64,000 nt of DNA from Streptomyces sp. NBC_00554 (GTDB lineage: Bacteria; Actinomycetota; Actinomycetes; Streptomycetales; Streptomycetaceae): positions 6,944,001 through 7,008,000 of the forward strand of contig NZ_CP107799.1 of the NCBI RefSeq assembly GCF_041431135.1. The letters are read 5' to 3'. Shown piece by piece: positions 15,430-24,601 of this stretch; within the stretch, counting starts at the first letter, position 1; every line of letters starts with the position of its first letter. Below the pieces are notes generated by a model. That model worked only from the letters and a program-made list of their open reading frames with translations, was not told where the DNA came from and did no database searches. Position numbers and translations under genes: made by a program.

Positions 15430-16018
15430 CGCCCACCCGCTGCAACAGCCCCCAGGTGAACTCCGCCGCGCAGTCGTGCCGTACGCCCGACGTGTCCGGG
15501 GCCTTGAACATCAGCCCCCAGCGCGTGGGTGCCGTGCCCTCCAGGGGCCGGGCGGGTGCGAAGGCGCGGGCCGCCTCGTCGACCGTGCAGGACCAGGGGG
15601 TCAGGTCGTCGAGGGTCTCAAGGACCGGACCCGGGGCGCCCGGTGCGCGGACCAGCCACTCGTTCCAGGCGATGCCGTTCGGGGCCACCAGGACCTCGAA
15701 GCGGAGGTCGGGCCAGAGGGGGACGGGCCAGAGCAGGGCCTCGCAGGCCAGGTCGCCGATCTGGCGGGGGGTGACGGACTCCGGGGTGCCGAGGATCGAG
15801 CGGTAGCGGGAGGTGGCCGCCCGGGAGCGCGGGGCGTGCAGCATCGCCTGCCAGCGGCGGTTGGCCTCGCGCATGTCGGCGATGGAGACGCCCAGTTCGT
15901 GGCGGGCGTCCTCGACGAGGTCAGGATTGTGGTCCGCCATGCGGCGCAGCAGGATCAGCTGGAAGTCGAGAGCGGTGAACGGGGTGGTGGGGCGCTTTCC
16001 GGACGGCATGGGGTCCAT
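15413..16018 (-). CDS. Conserved hypothetical protein
   Basis: A 201-residue protein of unknown function with no signal peptide or membrane segment. The N-terminal third is helical (FQLILLRRMADHNPDLVED), the rest mixed with several Trp and Pro. It is last in the nine-gene envelope operon; its likely start at 16018 or 16012 overlaps the FkbM methyltransferase gene by nearly 100 bp, an unusually long overlap. A later ATG near MADHNPD would shorten the overlap. I do not recognise it. Confidence 0.6.
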   Translation of the reverse strand: MDPMPSGKRPTTPFTALDFQLILLRRMADHNPDLVEDARHELGVSIADMREANRRWQAMLHAPRSRAATSRYRSILGTPESVTPRQIGDLACEALLWPVPLWPDLRFEVLVAPNGIAWNEWLVRAPGAPGPVLETLDDLTPWSCTVDEAARAFAPARPLEGTAPTRWGLMFKAPDTSGVRHDCAAEFTWGLLQRVGVKGQP

Positions 16019-16817
16019 CGTCGCGTATGCGGTACGCGCCCGGGCGGTGGCCGTCCGGGAGGAAGAGCACCGAGTTCACGTAGCGGGGGCCGCGTGGCGG
16101 AAGCACCCTGCGCAGCAGGCCCTGCGAGACGACGTGGGACGTCCGGGCCTGGTGGGCCTCCAGGGGGAAGGACGCGAGGGGCAGCCAGGTGTCGCCTGGC
16201 AGGACCCAGCCCGCGTAGCCCTGCTGGGCGAGGTGGGCGATCACGGGGGCGACGGGCTGGATACGGGACTCCAGCTCGATGAAGAGGGCCGGGCGGTCGC
16301 GGGCGATGAGGGCGCTCGCGCCGCGCAGGACCGCCATTTCATTGCCGTCCACGTCGATCTTGACGAAGTCGACGTTGCGAAGGTTCAGGCTGTCGAGGGT
16401 CAGGCAGGGGACCTCCAGGGCGTTGGCGTGGATGTCCCTGCGGACCAGGGACGACACACCCCGGTCGCCCGCGTCGTCCGGCGGCAGCCACAGGCGGGCG
16501 GTGCCCCGGCGGTCGGAGGCGGCGGCGTGGATCACGCGCACGTTCGCGGGGCTGGCGGAGGAGAGGAGCCGGGCCAGGTGCGGGACCGGCTCGACGGTCA
16601 CGACGCGGCCGGCCCGGGCGGCCAGGCGGTGCGTCCAGGGGCCGTACCAGCCGCCCACGTCCACCGCCGTGCGGCAGCCGGGCGGGCAGAGGTCCCCCAG
16701 CCGCGCCAGCTCGGGTTCGAAGCGCGGATAGACGAGCCGGGCGGTCGCGGCGACCAGACGGATGGGCAGGAAGCGGGCCAGGCGGGCGGTCAGGGTCCTC
16801 GGTGAAGGGCTGCTCAT
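15921..16817 (-). CDS. FkbM-family methyltransferase
   Basis: A 298-residue SAM-dependent methyltransferase of the FkbM type, usually O-methylating sugars. The SAM site reads TAVDVGGWYGPWTHRLA near residue 50, VVTVEPVPHL follows, and the central VDFVKIDVDGNEMAVLRGA block (about 150) and ALFIELESR are typical. It starts in the ATGA overlap with the Trm112-type gene. The C-terminal 30 residues are His/Pro-rich and run inside the next gene. Expected role in the operon: methyl capping of a cell-surface sugar. Confidence 0.85.
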   Translation of the reverse strand: MSSPSPRTLTARLARFLPIRLVAATARLVYPRFEPELARLGDLCPPGCRTAVDVGGWYGPWTHRLAARAGRVVTVEPVPHLARLLSSASPANVRVIHAAASDRRGTARLWLPPDDAGDRGVSSLVRRDIHANALEVPCLTLDSLNLRNVDFVKIDVDGNEMAVLRGASALIARDRPALFIELESRIQPVAPVIAHLAQQGYAGWVLPGDTWLPLASFPLEAHQARTSHVVSQGLLRRVLPPRGPRYVNSVLFLPDGHRPGAYRIRDDGPHAVRKAPHHPVHRSRLPADPAAPHGGPQS

Positions 16818-17041
16818 GGGGCCATCCTCTTGAGGAGTTCCTCGTGTTCGTCCTCCGTCACCTGCTCGCCGGAGGACGGCAGCAGTTGCGGGATGCCGTC
16901 CACGATCGGGTAACGGCGTTGCAGGCGGGGGTTGTACAGCGCGGCCTCCGACCCCAGGGACTCATCGGGTACGAGCAGGTGCAGCGGGCCCTTGTCCAGC
17001 GGGCAGGCCAGGATCTTCAGCAGCGGGTCGTCGGGGTTCAC
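16814..17041 (-). CDS. Trm112-family small protein
   Basis: A 75-residue protein beginning with LLKILACPLDKGPL and ending with YPIVDGIPQLLP, the layout of Trm112/YcaR proteins that bind and stabilise methyltransferases. Only one cysteine (ACP) remains, so the usual zinc knuckle is incomplete, as in many bacterial members. It overlaps both neighbours by 4 bp, between the EamA transporter and the FkbM methyltransferase. I infer it activates one of the operon's methyltransferases. Confidence 0.8.
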   Translation of the reverse strand: MNPDDPLLKILACPLDKGPLHLLVPDESLGSEAALYNPRLQRRYPIVDGIPQLLPSSGEQVTEDEHEELLKRMAP

Positions 17042-17955
17042 GGGGGAGTCAACTCCTTGGTGGCAATGGGGGGTTGGGGCGCGGTGTCGTGCTTGGGCAT
17101 GGCGAGCAGGACGGACACCGCGAGGGCGGTGCCCGCCAGGCGCAGCGCGAGCCGCACCGGTTCGTGCGGCAGCGCCTCGCCGAACGCGAGCGTGCCAAGC
17201 ACCGCCGTGAACAGACACGTCACCGTCGTACAGACCGGCACGATCAGCGAGGCCCGGCAGCGCTGCAGCGCCGCCTGCGACATGACCAGGCCGAACGCGC
17301 CGGTGAAGAGCAGGAGATAGGGGTACGGGGAGCGCAGCAGGCCAACCGCCGCACCGACCGGTCCACTTGTCGTCAGATAGCTGGACACACCCTTGATGGC
17401 GAGCGAGCTCACCCCGTACAACAGGCCCACCGCCACGCCGTATTCGACGCCGGTGGTCGGCATCCGGTGCCGGTGCCGGGAGCGGCGCTCGGCGGCCCCG
17501 TACAGCCAGATGCCCATCGCGAGGGTCGGCAGGCAGACGGTGAGGATCAGCGGTGCCGGAGCGCTGCGGCTGACCGTGTCCGAGTCTTCGCTCAGGGACA
17601 GCACCACCATCAGCAGGGCGGCGAGGATGGCGCCGAGTGCGTACCGCTCGCGGCCCGTCGTCTCCTCGCCGAGCAGCCGGGAGGAGAGCAGTACGAGGAG
17701 GACCAGCCCGGAGACGAAGATGCCCTGCGCGGCGGCGATGGGAAGCGTGCGGTAGACGGCGAGCTGGGCACCGAACCCGGCCGCGAGGGACAGCGAGCCG
17801 CCGATCCACAGGGGACTGCCCAGGACCAGCCGCAGCAGACGGGCGGGGCGGCGGATGTCGACCTCCGGCATGGCCGCCAACGCGCGTTTCTCCAGGACGA
17901 ATCCGGTGCTGTACAGGACGTTCGCCAGCAGGGCCGCGGCCACTCCCCACCACAT
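17038..17955 (-). CDS. EamA/DMT-family transporter
   Basis: A 305-residue membrane protein with about ten hydrophobic segments in two similar halves (EKRAL in the first loop, GIFVSGLVLLVLLSSRLLGE and TAVLGTLAFGEALP in the paired positions), typical of the drug/metabolite transporter superfamily. In envelope operons such proteins often move lipid-linked sugars or their precursors. It starts 3 bp after the upstream methyltransferase gene and overlaps the Trm112 gene by 4 bp. Substrate not readable. Confidence 0.85.
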   Translation of the reverse strand: MWWGVAAALLANVLYSTGFVLEKRALAAMPEVDIRRPARLLRLVLGSPLWIGGSLSLAAGFGAQLAVYRTLPIAAAQGIFVSGLVLLVLLSSRLLGEETTGRERYALGAILAALLMVVLSLSEDSDTVSRSAPAPLILTVCLPTLAMGIWLYGAAERRSRHRHRMPTTGVEYGVAVGLLYGVSSLAIKGVSSYLTTSGPVGAAVGLLRSPYPYLLLFTGAFGLVMSQAALQRCRASLIVPVCTTVTCLFTAVLGTLAFGEALPHEPVRLALRLAGTALAVSVLLAMPKHDTAPQPPIATKELTPP

Positions 17956-17958
17956 GGG

Positions 17959-18717
17959 CTACGTCCTTCGCGCGTGCAGGAGCAGGATGGAGGACGCCGA
18001 CGGGACCGCGCAGGCCAGCCGGTCCAGCGCTCGCAGCGGACGCGGTACGCCGTGGAAGGGCGCGCCCCGCAGCCGTTCGACCTCGAAGCCCGACGCCGTC
18101 ACGAACTCCCTCAGCGCGCGGGCGGTGTAGAGCCGCAGATGGCCCACGACCTCTCGGCCCGGGCGGCCGTGGATCGCGCGCAGGCTCACCTCCGAGAACA
18201 CGGGCTGCACACCGGCAAGGAGCAGGGCGCGGTTGTACCAGGCGGCCAGGTTCGGGGTGGAGAGCATCAGGTGGCCCCCCGGGCGCAGGACCCGGCGGAT
18301 CTCGTCGAGTGCGCTGTCCGGGTCGACGAGGTGCTCGATGACCTCGCTGAACAGCACGGCGTCGGCCGACGCCGTCCTGAACGGCAGCCCGCCGTCGGTG
18401 AGTTCGCCGCGAATCGCGTACGGCACATGGGCGTGGGCCCGTCTGAGGGCGTCCTGCGACCAGTCGACGCCGATGAGCCGGTGTCCGGCGAGGAGGGGCG
18501 CGGCGGTCGCGGCGGCGGAGCCGTCGCCGCAGCCGATGTCCAGGACGGTCCTCGTACCAGCCGTCGCCGGGCCGAGCGCGGCGGCAAGCATGCGGGCCTG
18601 GCGCAGGCTGCGGGCAACGCCGGAGGCGACGGGGACGCCGGGGTCCTCGTAGAAGTCGCGAAGTCCCCGGCGTACGACGTCTGTTGCCGGGGTTGCCGCA
18701 GGGGCCTTGGTCGTCAT
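17959..18717 (-). CDS. Class I SAM-dependent methyltransferase
   Basis: A 252-residue Rossmann methyltransferase. SAM motif I is TVLDIGCGDGSAAATA near residue 58, the acidic end of strand 2 is IGVDWSQDAL, and the post-I motif region is ADAVLFSEVIEHL, then LRPGGHLMLSTPN. It starts in a 4-bp overlap with the condensation-type gene. It is one of three methyltransferases in the operon; the substrate is unknown but probably a glycan or glycolipid. Confidence 0.85.
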   Translation of the reverse strand: MTTKAPAATPATDVVRRGLRDFYEDPGVPVASGVARSLRQARMLAAALGPATAGTRTVLDIGCGDGSAAATAAPLLAGHRLIGVDWSQDALRRAHAHVPYAIRGELTDGGLPFRTASADAVLFSEVIEHLVDPDSALDEIRRVLRPGGHLMLSTPNLAAWYNRALLLAGVQPVFSEVSLRAIHGRPGREVVGHLRLYTARALREFVTASGFEVERLRGAPFHGVPRPLRALDRLACAVPSASSILLLHARRT

Positions 18718-20051
18718 GGGCCGTTCTCCTCCGTCGCGTGCAGATAGTGCTCGAAGAGGTCGCGGAGGTGGGCGCCGTCACCGTGGCTGAGCAGGGTCCG
18801 CGACCAGCGCAGGGCGACGTGCAGGCGGCCCGCGGTGGACGCGGTCGTGACGGTCAGCCCGCGGGGCATCCGCGCGGGCGCCGAGAACCAGACCGCGTTG
18901 GCGCGGCCCGCCGCCTCCCCGAAGTCCAGCGGGTACGGGATCCGGCCGATGTTGCTCAGCAGCGTGGTCGACGTCCAGGGTCCTGCCGCCCTGCGCAGAC
19001 CCCGGGTGAGGGCGGCCCGCCAGGCCACCGGGACCACGGGGGCGGTCAAGAGGGCGGCCCCGTGGCCGAGTTGAGGGCGGTCCACGGATTTCAGGGCCTG
19101 GGTGCGGAGCGCGGTGCGGCGCAGCAGCTCGCCCATCCGCGCTGGATCCGTCTTCTCCGGCAGCCCCAACTCTTCGGGGGCGAAGGTGACTTCGACGAGT
19201 CTCGTGCCGTTCCCGATGGGCATGTCCATATCCCTGGAGCGGTCGTCGACCGGCATGGTGATCCGCAGCGGGCGTGGGCGGGCGCCGTGTTCCCTGTTCC
19301 AGTGGGCGAGCATCAGGGCGGTGGTGACCATGAGCTGGTCGTTCACCGTGTAGGGGGAGCCCTTGGGGCGGCGCGGGACGTTGAGCTCGGTGACGAGCAG
19401 GCCGTTGCCGGGGGAGGGTTCGGGGGTGCCGTGGGCCACGCGGGCGGGCGGGGCCCAGCTGGAGGGGGTGTCGACCCGCTGGGCCTCCGGGGCTCCGGGA
19501 GTGCGTACGGGGGGTGCGGCGGGGGAGTTGTCCCGGCCGCCGTACAGTTCCGCCGCCGTGGCCAGGATGCGGAGGCAGGCGGGGCCGTCGAGTGCCGTGT
19601 GATTCATGGTGAGGAAGAGGACGGTGCCCTCGGACGCGCCGTCCTCGTCGACGACTTCCAGCCGGACCGGCGGTGCGGCCGACAGCGGAGGGGCGTCGTC
19701 CAGCGCCCGGTCGCGGGCATGCTTGAGCGCGTCCCGGTCCGGCGGCGGGAACGTCACGACCTCCACGTCCGGACCGTCGGTGAGCTCCCACTCGTAGCGC
19801 CGGCGGTACCAGGGGCCCGGCGCCTCCCGCATCAGGATGCGCGGGTGCCGGCGCAGGGCCTCGGTGAAGACCGACCGCAGGCGGGCGTGGTCGAGCCGCC
19901 CCGGCAGATGGACCTCGATGTGAACGGTCTCCGGCTCCGCCTCCTGGAGGCAGTGCCGGGAGACTTCGTCGACAACGGGGAAGGGAACCCGCACGGGGGG
20001 CCCGACCGGCCCGCCCGCACCGTTCCGTGCCGCGTGCTCGACCGCGGTCAT
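18714..20051 (-). CDS. Condensation-domain (PapA-like) acyltransferase
   Basis: A 445-residue protein of the condensation/CoA-dependent acyltransferase superfamily. The active-site HHxxxDG motif appears as N150-H151-T152-A153-L154-D155-G156, keeping the catalytic second His and the Asp. A typical mid-domain segment is NDQLMVTTALMLAHW. Stand-alone members such as PapA enzymes acylate sugars or polyketide lipids. Placed between an AftD-like glycosyltransferase and methyltransferases (4-bp overlaps on both sides), it probably esterifies an envelope glycan or glycolipid; this is inference. Confidence 0.8.
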   Translation of the reverse strand: MTAVEHAARNGAGGPVGPPVRVPFPVVDEVSRHCLQEAEPETVHIEVHLPGRLDHARLRSVFTEALRRHPRILMREAPGPWYRRRYEWELTDGPDVEVVTFPPPDRDALKHARDRALDDAPPLSAAPPVRLEVVDEDGASEGTVLFLTMNHTALDGPACLRILATAAELYGGRDNSPAAPPVRTPGAPEAQRVDTPSSWAPPARVAHGTPEPSPGNGLLVTELNVPRRPKGSPYTVNDQLMVTTALMLAHWNREHGARPRPLRITMPVDDRSRDMDMPIGNGTRLVEVTFAPEELGLPEKTDPARMGELLRRTALRTQALKSVDRPQLGHGAALLTAPVVPVAWRAALTRGLRRAAGPWTSTTLLSNIGRIPYPLDFGEAAGRANAVWFSAPARMPRGLTVTTASTAGRLHVALRWSRTLLSHGDGAHLRDLFEHYLHATEENGP

Positions 20052-23000
20052 GTGGCCTTGTCCCTGGGTGCGTCGTCCGAGGGAGTCGCCTTGAACCTCG
20101 ACTTACGGAACGGGTTCCGCACGGTCGGCGGCTCGGGTTCGGGCTGGGCGGATCCGGGACCACGGGCGGAGATGGTCGGCCCGGACAGTTCGGAAGGATC
20201 CAGCCCCTCCGGCGTTTGAGGAGCGGGGTCCGGGGCGGAGCCCCGGGAAGGGACGGGTAGGGGCGGAGGGGGCGAACCAACATCGGTCCCCGACTCGGAC
20301 CGCACAGCCGACGCACCGGGATCGCCGCCGGGCTTCCCCTTGCCCGGCTCGCCCCCGGCGGGCGGCCCGAACGCCCCCGGCCCCGGGTTCTCCCCCCGCA
20401 CCCGCTGCGGCAACGGCGCCGTCGGCGCCTCCGCCCCGGGAGCCCCCGGCGGCGCCCCCCACTGCCAAGGCGGCGGCCCGGCGGGCACAGCCTCCCGCAC
20501 AGTCACCAACGCCGCGAACAACCCGATCAACGCCAGCAGTTGAGCCACCGGCCCGAACGCCCCCGCGTCGGAGGCCACCGCCTCCCCGGCCCCCGTCGAG
20601 GCGGCAATCCCCGCCCCGGCCAGCGCGAGAAACGCGATCGGCACGAGCAGCGAATGCCGCTTCCACGCGAGCAGCGCCAGCACAGGCACCAGCAGCGCGA
20701 AGAACCCCGCGATCACGATCCCCACCAGGGTCAGCGCGACCAGCCCCAGCCACACCCCGGGCCCCGCCGGAACCGGCTGCGGCTCGTCGGGGTTGGGCGA
20801 GCGCCGCCGCCACAGCACGAGGCCCACCAGCGCGGCCACGCCGACCCCGCCGCCGATCAGCCCGGCCTCGTACGTCGTCGAGGGCTCGTACGACAGCTTG
20901 ACCGTGCCGCCCGAGCCGGACGGGATCTGCCAGCCCTGCTGCCAGCCGTCGAGCCGTACCGGCGTGAGCTCCTTGCCGTTCAGCGTCGCCTTCCAGCCGT
21001 CGTTGAAGTTCTCGTACGTCGTGAGGTAGGAGGCCGCGCCCGAGCCGACCGTCACCTCGCGGCGGTCGCCCAGCCAGTCGCGTATCCCCAGTTCACGCCC
21101 GGCGGTGGGGGCCTCCGTGACCGTCCCGCGGGTCAGCGTCACGTCGGTGACGGTGAGCGGTCCCGCGTCCCCGGCCTCGACCCGGTGCGAGCCGGATGCG
21201 AGGTCCAACTCCGCGTCCTCGCCGCCTTCCTGGCAGAGCGTCAGGTCGATCGCGCGGCGCTCCACCAGGTCCTGCACGGTCCCGGCCGCGCTCGTCGCGT
21301 ACAGCTTCCCGTCGACCGCGAGCACCGGCCCCTTCCCGCAGGGGAGCGAGAACTCCCGGGTGGCCGAGGGCTGCGGGGTGCGGTACTGGTCGAGCGCCGG
21401 AATGTACGCCTCCGTGAGTCCGACCGGCAGTTGCAGGTCGGCGTCCGCGACCGGGTTGTGGACGGTCAGCGGCGCGGTCTCGGTGACGGTGATGTCGAGC
21501 TGGTCGGTGGTGATGGGCTCGAAGCGGGCCCAGCCGTTCTCGTCGACGCCGACGATCGCCGCCCCATCAGGGGAGCTGATGGCGATCTTCGTGGGCCGGG
21601 TGGACAGACCGCCCGCCGGGGCCAGGACGATCGACGAGACCGCCTGCTTGTCCGGCCAGCTCAGGTGGATCGTCGGGTTGTCGCCCGCGATCCACGCCGT
21701 CGTCAGGTCGCCGTCCGTGAGATTGCGCGCCGACAGACCCGCGCCGAGCTGCGCCGTCGAGTCCGCCGTCGCGGTGATCCGGCTCTGCTGCTCCGGCGCC
21801 ACCTCGTAGAGCAGTTTGTCGAGTTCCTCGCCCGGTACGGGGACCGCGCTCGCCTTGATCTCGTACGTCCCCGACGTCGACGTCGAGAAGACGCGGTGCA
21901 GACCCGCCTCCGTGCCCGTCGGGGAGAGCCCGGTGGGGTCGGCGGAGCGGTGCAGGGAGACGATCTCGGCGGTGGCGTCCGAGTCGCCGGCGTCCGTCGG
22001 GAGCCGCAGCAGACGGGTCACCTGGACGTTCGGGAGGTCGATCTCGGAGAAGCCCGCACCGGTCAGACCGGCGTGCTGCTCCGTGGAGTCGACGATCGTG
22101 ATCTTCAGCCAACTCGTGTCGCCGACAGGTGACTTGATGCTCTGCGCCATGCCGTTCGGCTGGAGATAGCTCGTGACGGAACCCTTCTCCGTCTCCACCC
22201 GCACTCGCGTCGCCGCGGACCGCACCCCGTCCTGGGGCAGCGGCGTCACCTTGAACGACGACGGCATGTCCACGGAATCGGTGAAGCCGATCCGCAGCCA
22301 CTGCCCGTCCGCCGAGCCCGCCGCGCCCTCCGCCCAAGCGGTGTCCGGATTGCCGTCGAAGGCGTTCACGGGGTCGTACTGCGGAAGGTAGAACAGCCAG
22401 TTGCCGGTCGAGGAGGCCGTCACCGAGCGGGCGCCGCGCAGTTCGGCGACCGTCTGGTGGTCGATGCCCTCCGTCGGCAGGATCTGGTGCGGTTCCTCAC
22501 CCGCGTCCTGCGCGCTGTCGCTGTCGTTGCGCTGGTCGGCCGTGTACGTGTACGAGGTGTTGGCGTTGACCAGGCCGAAGCGGGTGTCGGCGCGCCGCAG
22601 CCCGTCGCCGAGGACCTGGAGTGCCGGGGTGCCGAGCCCCGGATGGTTGTCGCCGGTGAGCACGGTGGCGCGGTCCCGCATCGCCGGGTCGGCGGAGAGC
22701 GGGAGGAGAGCCTCGGGGCCGCCGGAGACGACGGCGGTGTCGGCGATCGGCTTGAGCCCGGCCTGCCCCGGCCGTGGCACGTCGTCGCTGACCGGCTCGT
22801 AGATCTCGACGGAGCGCTGGCGCGGATACAGACCCTCGACCTGGAGGGGAGTGTCCTCGGCGATCCGGCCACCGGTCATCACCGGCCCGAAGCCGGTCAC
22901 GCGCTGGTAGCCCGACTGTTCCAGGGTCCGCTTCACGGTCGTGGTCGGAACGTAGCCCAGCTGGTCGGGGTCCAGGTCATTGCGTACGACGACGTAGTAG

Positions 23001-24601
23001 AGGCCGGCCCGGCTCAAGTAGTCGGCCAGGCCCGGGACTTCGGAGCCCGACATCAGGGACTGCTCGACCGCGTCCATCGCGCGCCGGTTGCCCGCGGTGC
23101 CGAAGGGGACGTAATCGCGTTGCGCCCAGCGGGAGTCGGCGAGTACGTCCAGGGGCTGGTCGATGGGCGAGCCCCAGGTGTAGATGCCGTGCGCGGTGGC
23201 GGGGACGACGAGGGCGCGGGAGTCGGGGGAGTACTTCTCCAGCCAGTCGGCCGTGCTCTGCCAGTACTTGGGGAGCTCCTGGAACGAACCCGGGTTCAGG
23301 ATCGACCCGTTGAGATACGGCCAGGCGAGCCCGGGCAGGATCAGGACCGCCGCGATCAGCGGGGCGAGACGGCGCCCGCGGACCTGCCTGGCCCCCCGCT
23401 GCTCCGAGGCGACCCCGACCAGATGGGCCAGCCCGAACACGAGGGCGAGCGCCAGCCCCGTCTGGAACTTGTAGATGTTGCGGAACGGGACGAGCCCGCC
23501 GTTCAGCCAGTCCTGGACCACGCCGTGGAAGGGCGCGCCGAACGAACCGCCGTACCCGGCAAGGGTGATGAGCGCGACCGTCAGCACGGTCAGCACGAGC
23601 CAGCGCCGCTCGGGCATGTCACGGCGGGCGAGCCCCGCAAGGCCCAGGCCCGCCGCGAGCGCCGAGCAGACGATCACGATCACCGAGGCCACGACGGTCC
23701 AGCCCGCGGGCAGCCAGGCCTCGCCGAAGTGCAGATAGGCGACCCAGTTCCCGGCCCCGCGCAAGGTCTCCGTCGCCGACATGGTGGCCGTCGTGGTCTG
23801 CGAAGTCTCCACGTACGGAAGGAAGTTCTCCCCGTAGATGCCGAGCACCAGCAGCGGGACCACCCACCAGGCGGTCGCCAGGAGCACGCCGGGAACCCAC
23901 CAGGCGATCAGCTTGCGCTGCCGGGGGCCGCGTGGGCGGGAGAGGAGATACAGGCCGACGGGGAGGAGGGCGGCGAGGGTCGAGGCCGCGTTCACACCGC
24001 CCATGAACGGGATGATCAGCGCCGAGCGGAGGGCCGCGATACGGGCGCTGTAGCGCTCGTTGGTGAGCGGGAGCAGGACCCACGGGAGGAAGGCGCCGGG
24101 GAGCGCGGCGGCCGAGGTCGAGCCGACGACGATCGTGAACACCGGCCACAGCGCATACGCCACGGCGGCGAGCAGACGGGACGCGGGCGTGCCGATCCGC
24201 AGCCGCTCGGCCAGCCGCAGCGCGCCCCAGAAGGCGACGGACACGACGAGCGACAGCCACAGCCGCTCCGCCAGCCACACCGGGAGGTCGATCAGCTTGC
24301 ACAGGCCGTAGAACGGCAGCATCGGCCAGACATAGCCGACGTACTGGTCCTGGATGCCGCCGAAGCCGCCCCGGTCGTGCCACAGCTGCCCGAGGTCGGA
24401 CAGGAACTGCCACGGGTCGAGCGCGACTCCGAGCTTGGTGTCGAAGGTCGTGCGCCCGGGGTGCACCACCAGGAACAGCACGAACACAACAGCCCAGAAC
24501 CCCAGCAGCCACCGTCGCGACCGCGGCCCCTCAGGGGGGCCCGAGGTGGTCGCGACGGGGCGGACGGCTGCCGGGGGTGGAGCCTGGACCGTGCTCGTCA
24601 T
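20048..24601 (-). CDS. AftD-like alpha-(1->3)-arabinofuranosyltransferase (GT-C, DUF3367)
   Basis: A 1517-residue membrane glycosyltransferase. Residues about 28-460 hold some ten hydrophobic segments with the GT-C/DUF3367 layout (acidic loop after the first segment: HPGRTTFDTKLGVALDP). Residues about 470-1300 form a large extracytoplasmic part with discoidin-like carbohydrate-binding modules (NAFDGNPDTAWAEG and NLTDGDLTTAWIAGDNP are the typical strands). Two to four more hydrophobic segments follow around 1320-1420, then a Pro/Gly-rich disordered tail. In mycobacteria AftD adds branched arabinan, which Streptomyces walls lack, so the true acceptor is unknown. A dispersed DNA repeat lies in the tail. 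ATGA overlap with the upstream methyltransferase gene. Confidence 0.88.
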   Translation of the reverse strand: MTSTVQAPPPAAVRPVATTSGPPEGPRSRRWLLGFWAVVFVLFLVVHPGRTTFDTKLGVALDPWQFLSDLGQLWHDRGGFGGIQDQYVGYVWPMLPFYGLCKLIDLPVWLAERLWLSLVVSVAFWGALRLAERLRIGTPASRLLAAVAYALWPVFTIVVGSTSAAALPGAFLPWVLLPLTNERYSARIAALRSALIIPFMGGVNAASTLAALLPVGLYLLSRPRGPRQRKLIAWWVPGVLLATAWWVVPLLVLGIYGENFLPYVETSQTTTATMSATETLRGAGNWVAYLHFGEAWLPAGWTVVASVIVIVCSALAAGLGLAGLARRDMPERRWLVLTVLTVALITLAGYGGSFGAPFHGVVQDWLNGGLVPFRNIYKFQTGLALALVFGLAHLVGVASEQRGARQVRGRRLAPLIAAVLILPGLAWPYLNGSILNPGSFQELPKYWQSTADWLEKYSPDSRALVVPATAHGIYTWGSPIDQPLDVLADSRWAQRDYVPFGTAGNRRAMDAVEQSLMSGSEVPGLADYLSRAGLYYVVVRNDLDPDQLGYVPTTTVKRTLEQSGYQRVTGFGPVMTGGRIAEDTPLQVEGLYPRQRSVEIYEPVSDDVPRPGQAGLKPIADTAVVSGGPEALLPLSADPAMRDRATVLTGDNHPGLGTPALQVLGDGLRRADTRFGLVNANTSYTYTADQRNDSDSAQDAGEEPHQILPTEGIDHQTVAELRGARSVTASSTGNWLFYLPQYDPVNAFDGNPDTAWAEGAAGSADGQWLRIGFTDSVDMPSSFKVTPLPQDGVRSAATRVRVETEKGSVTSYLQPNGMAQSIKSPVGDTSWLKITIVDSTEQHAGLTGAGFSEIDLPNVQVTRLLRLPTDAGDSDATAEIVSLHRSADPTGLSPTGTEAGLHRVFSTSTSGTYEIKASAVPVPGEELDKLLYEVAPEQQSRITATADSTAQLGAGLSARNLTDGDLTTAWIAGDNPTIHLSWPDKQAVSSIVLAPAGGLSTRPTKIAISSPDGAAIVGVDENGWARFEPITTDQLDITVTETAPLTVHNPVADADLQLPVGLTEAYIPALDQYRTPQPSATREFSLPCGKGPVLAVDGKLYATSAAGTVQDLVERRAIDLTLCQEGGEDAELDLASGSHRVEAGDAGPLTVTDVTLTRGTVTEAPTAGRELGIRDWLGDRREVTVGSGAASYLTTYENFNDGWKATLNGKELTPVRLDGWQQGWQIPSGSGGTVKLSYEPSTTYEAGLIGGGVGVAALVGLVLWRRRSPNPDEPQPVPAGPGVWLGLVALTLVGIVIAGFFALLVPVLALLAWKRHSLLVPIAFLALAGAGIAASTGAGEAVASDAGAFGPVAQLLALIGLFAALVTVREAVPAGPPPWQWGAPPGAPGAEAPTAPLPQRVRGENPGPGAFGPPAGGEPGKGKPGGDPGASAVRSESGTDVGSPPPPLPVPSRGSAPDPAPQTPEGLDPSELSGPTISARGPGSAQPEPEPPTVRNPFRKSRFKATPSDDAPRDKAT
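20206..20276. repeat. Streptomyces-type dispersed repeat inside the AftD-like coding sequence
   Basis: TCCGGCGTTTGAGGA (20208-20222) and a 27-base G-rich block (20250-20276) occur again at 57976-57990 (inverted) and 58022-58048. In this copy both are translated within the Pro-rich tail of the AftD-like protein (PPPPLPVPSRGS through TPEGLD), with no frame break. Such elements are usually intergenic in Streptomyces. Confidence 0.75.
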
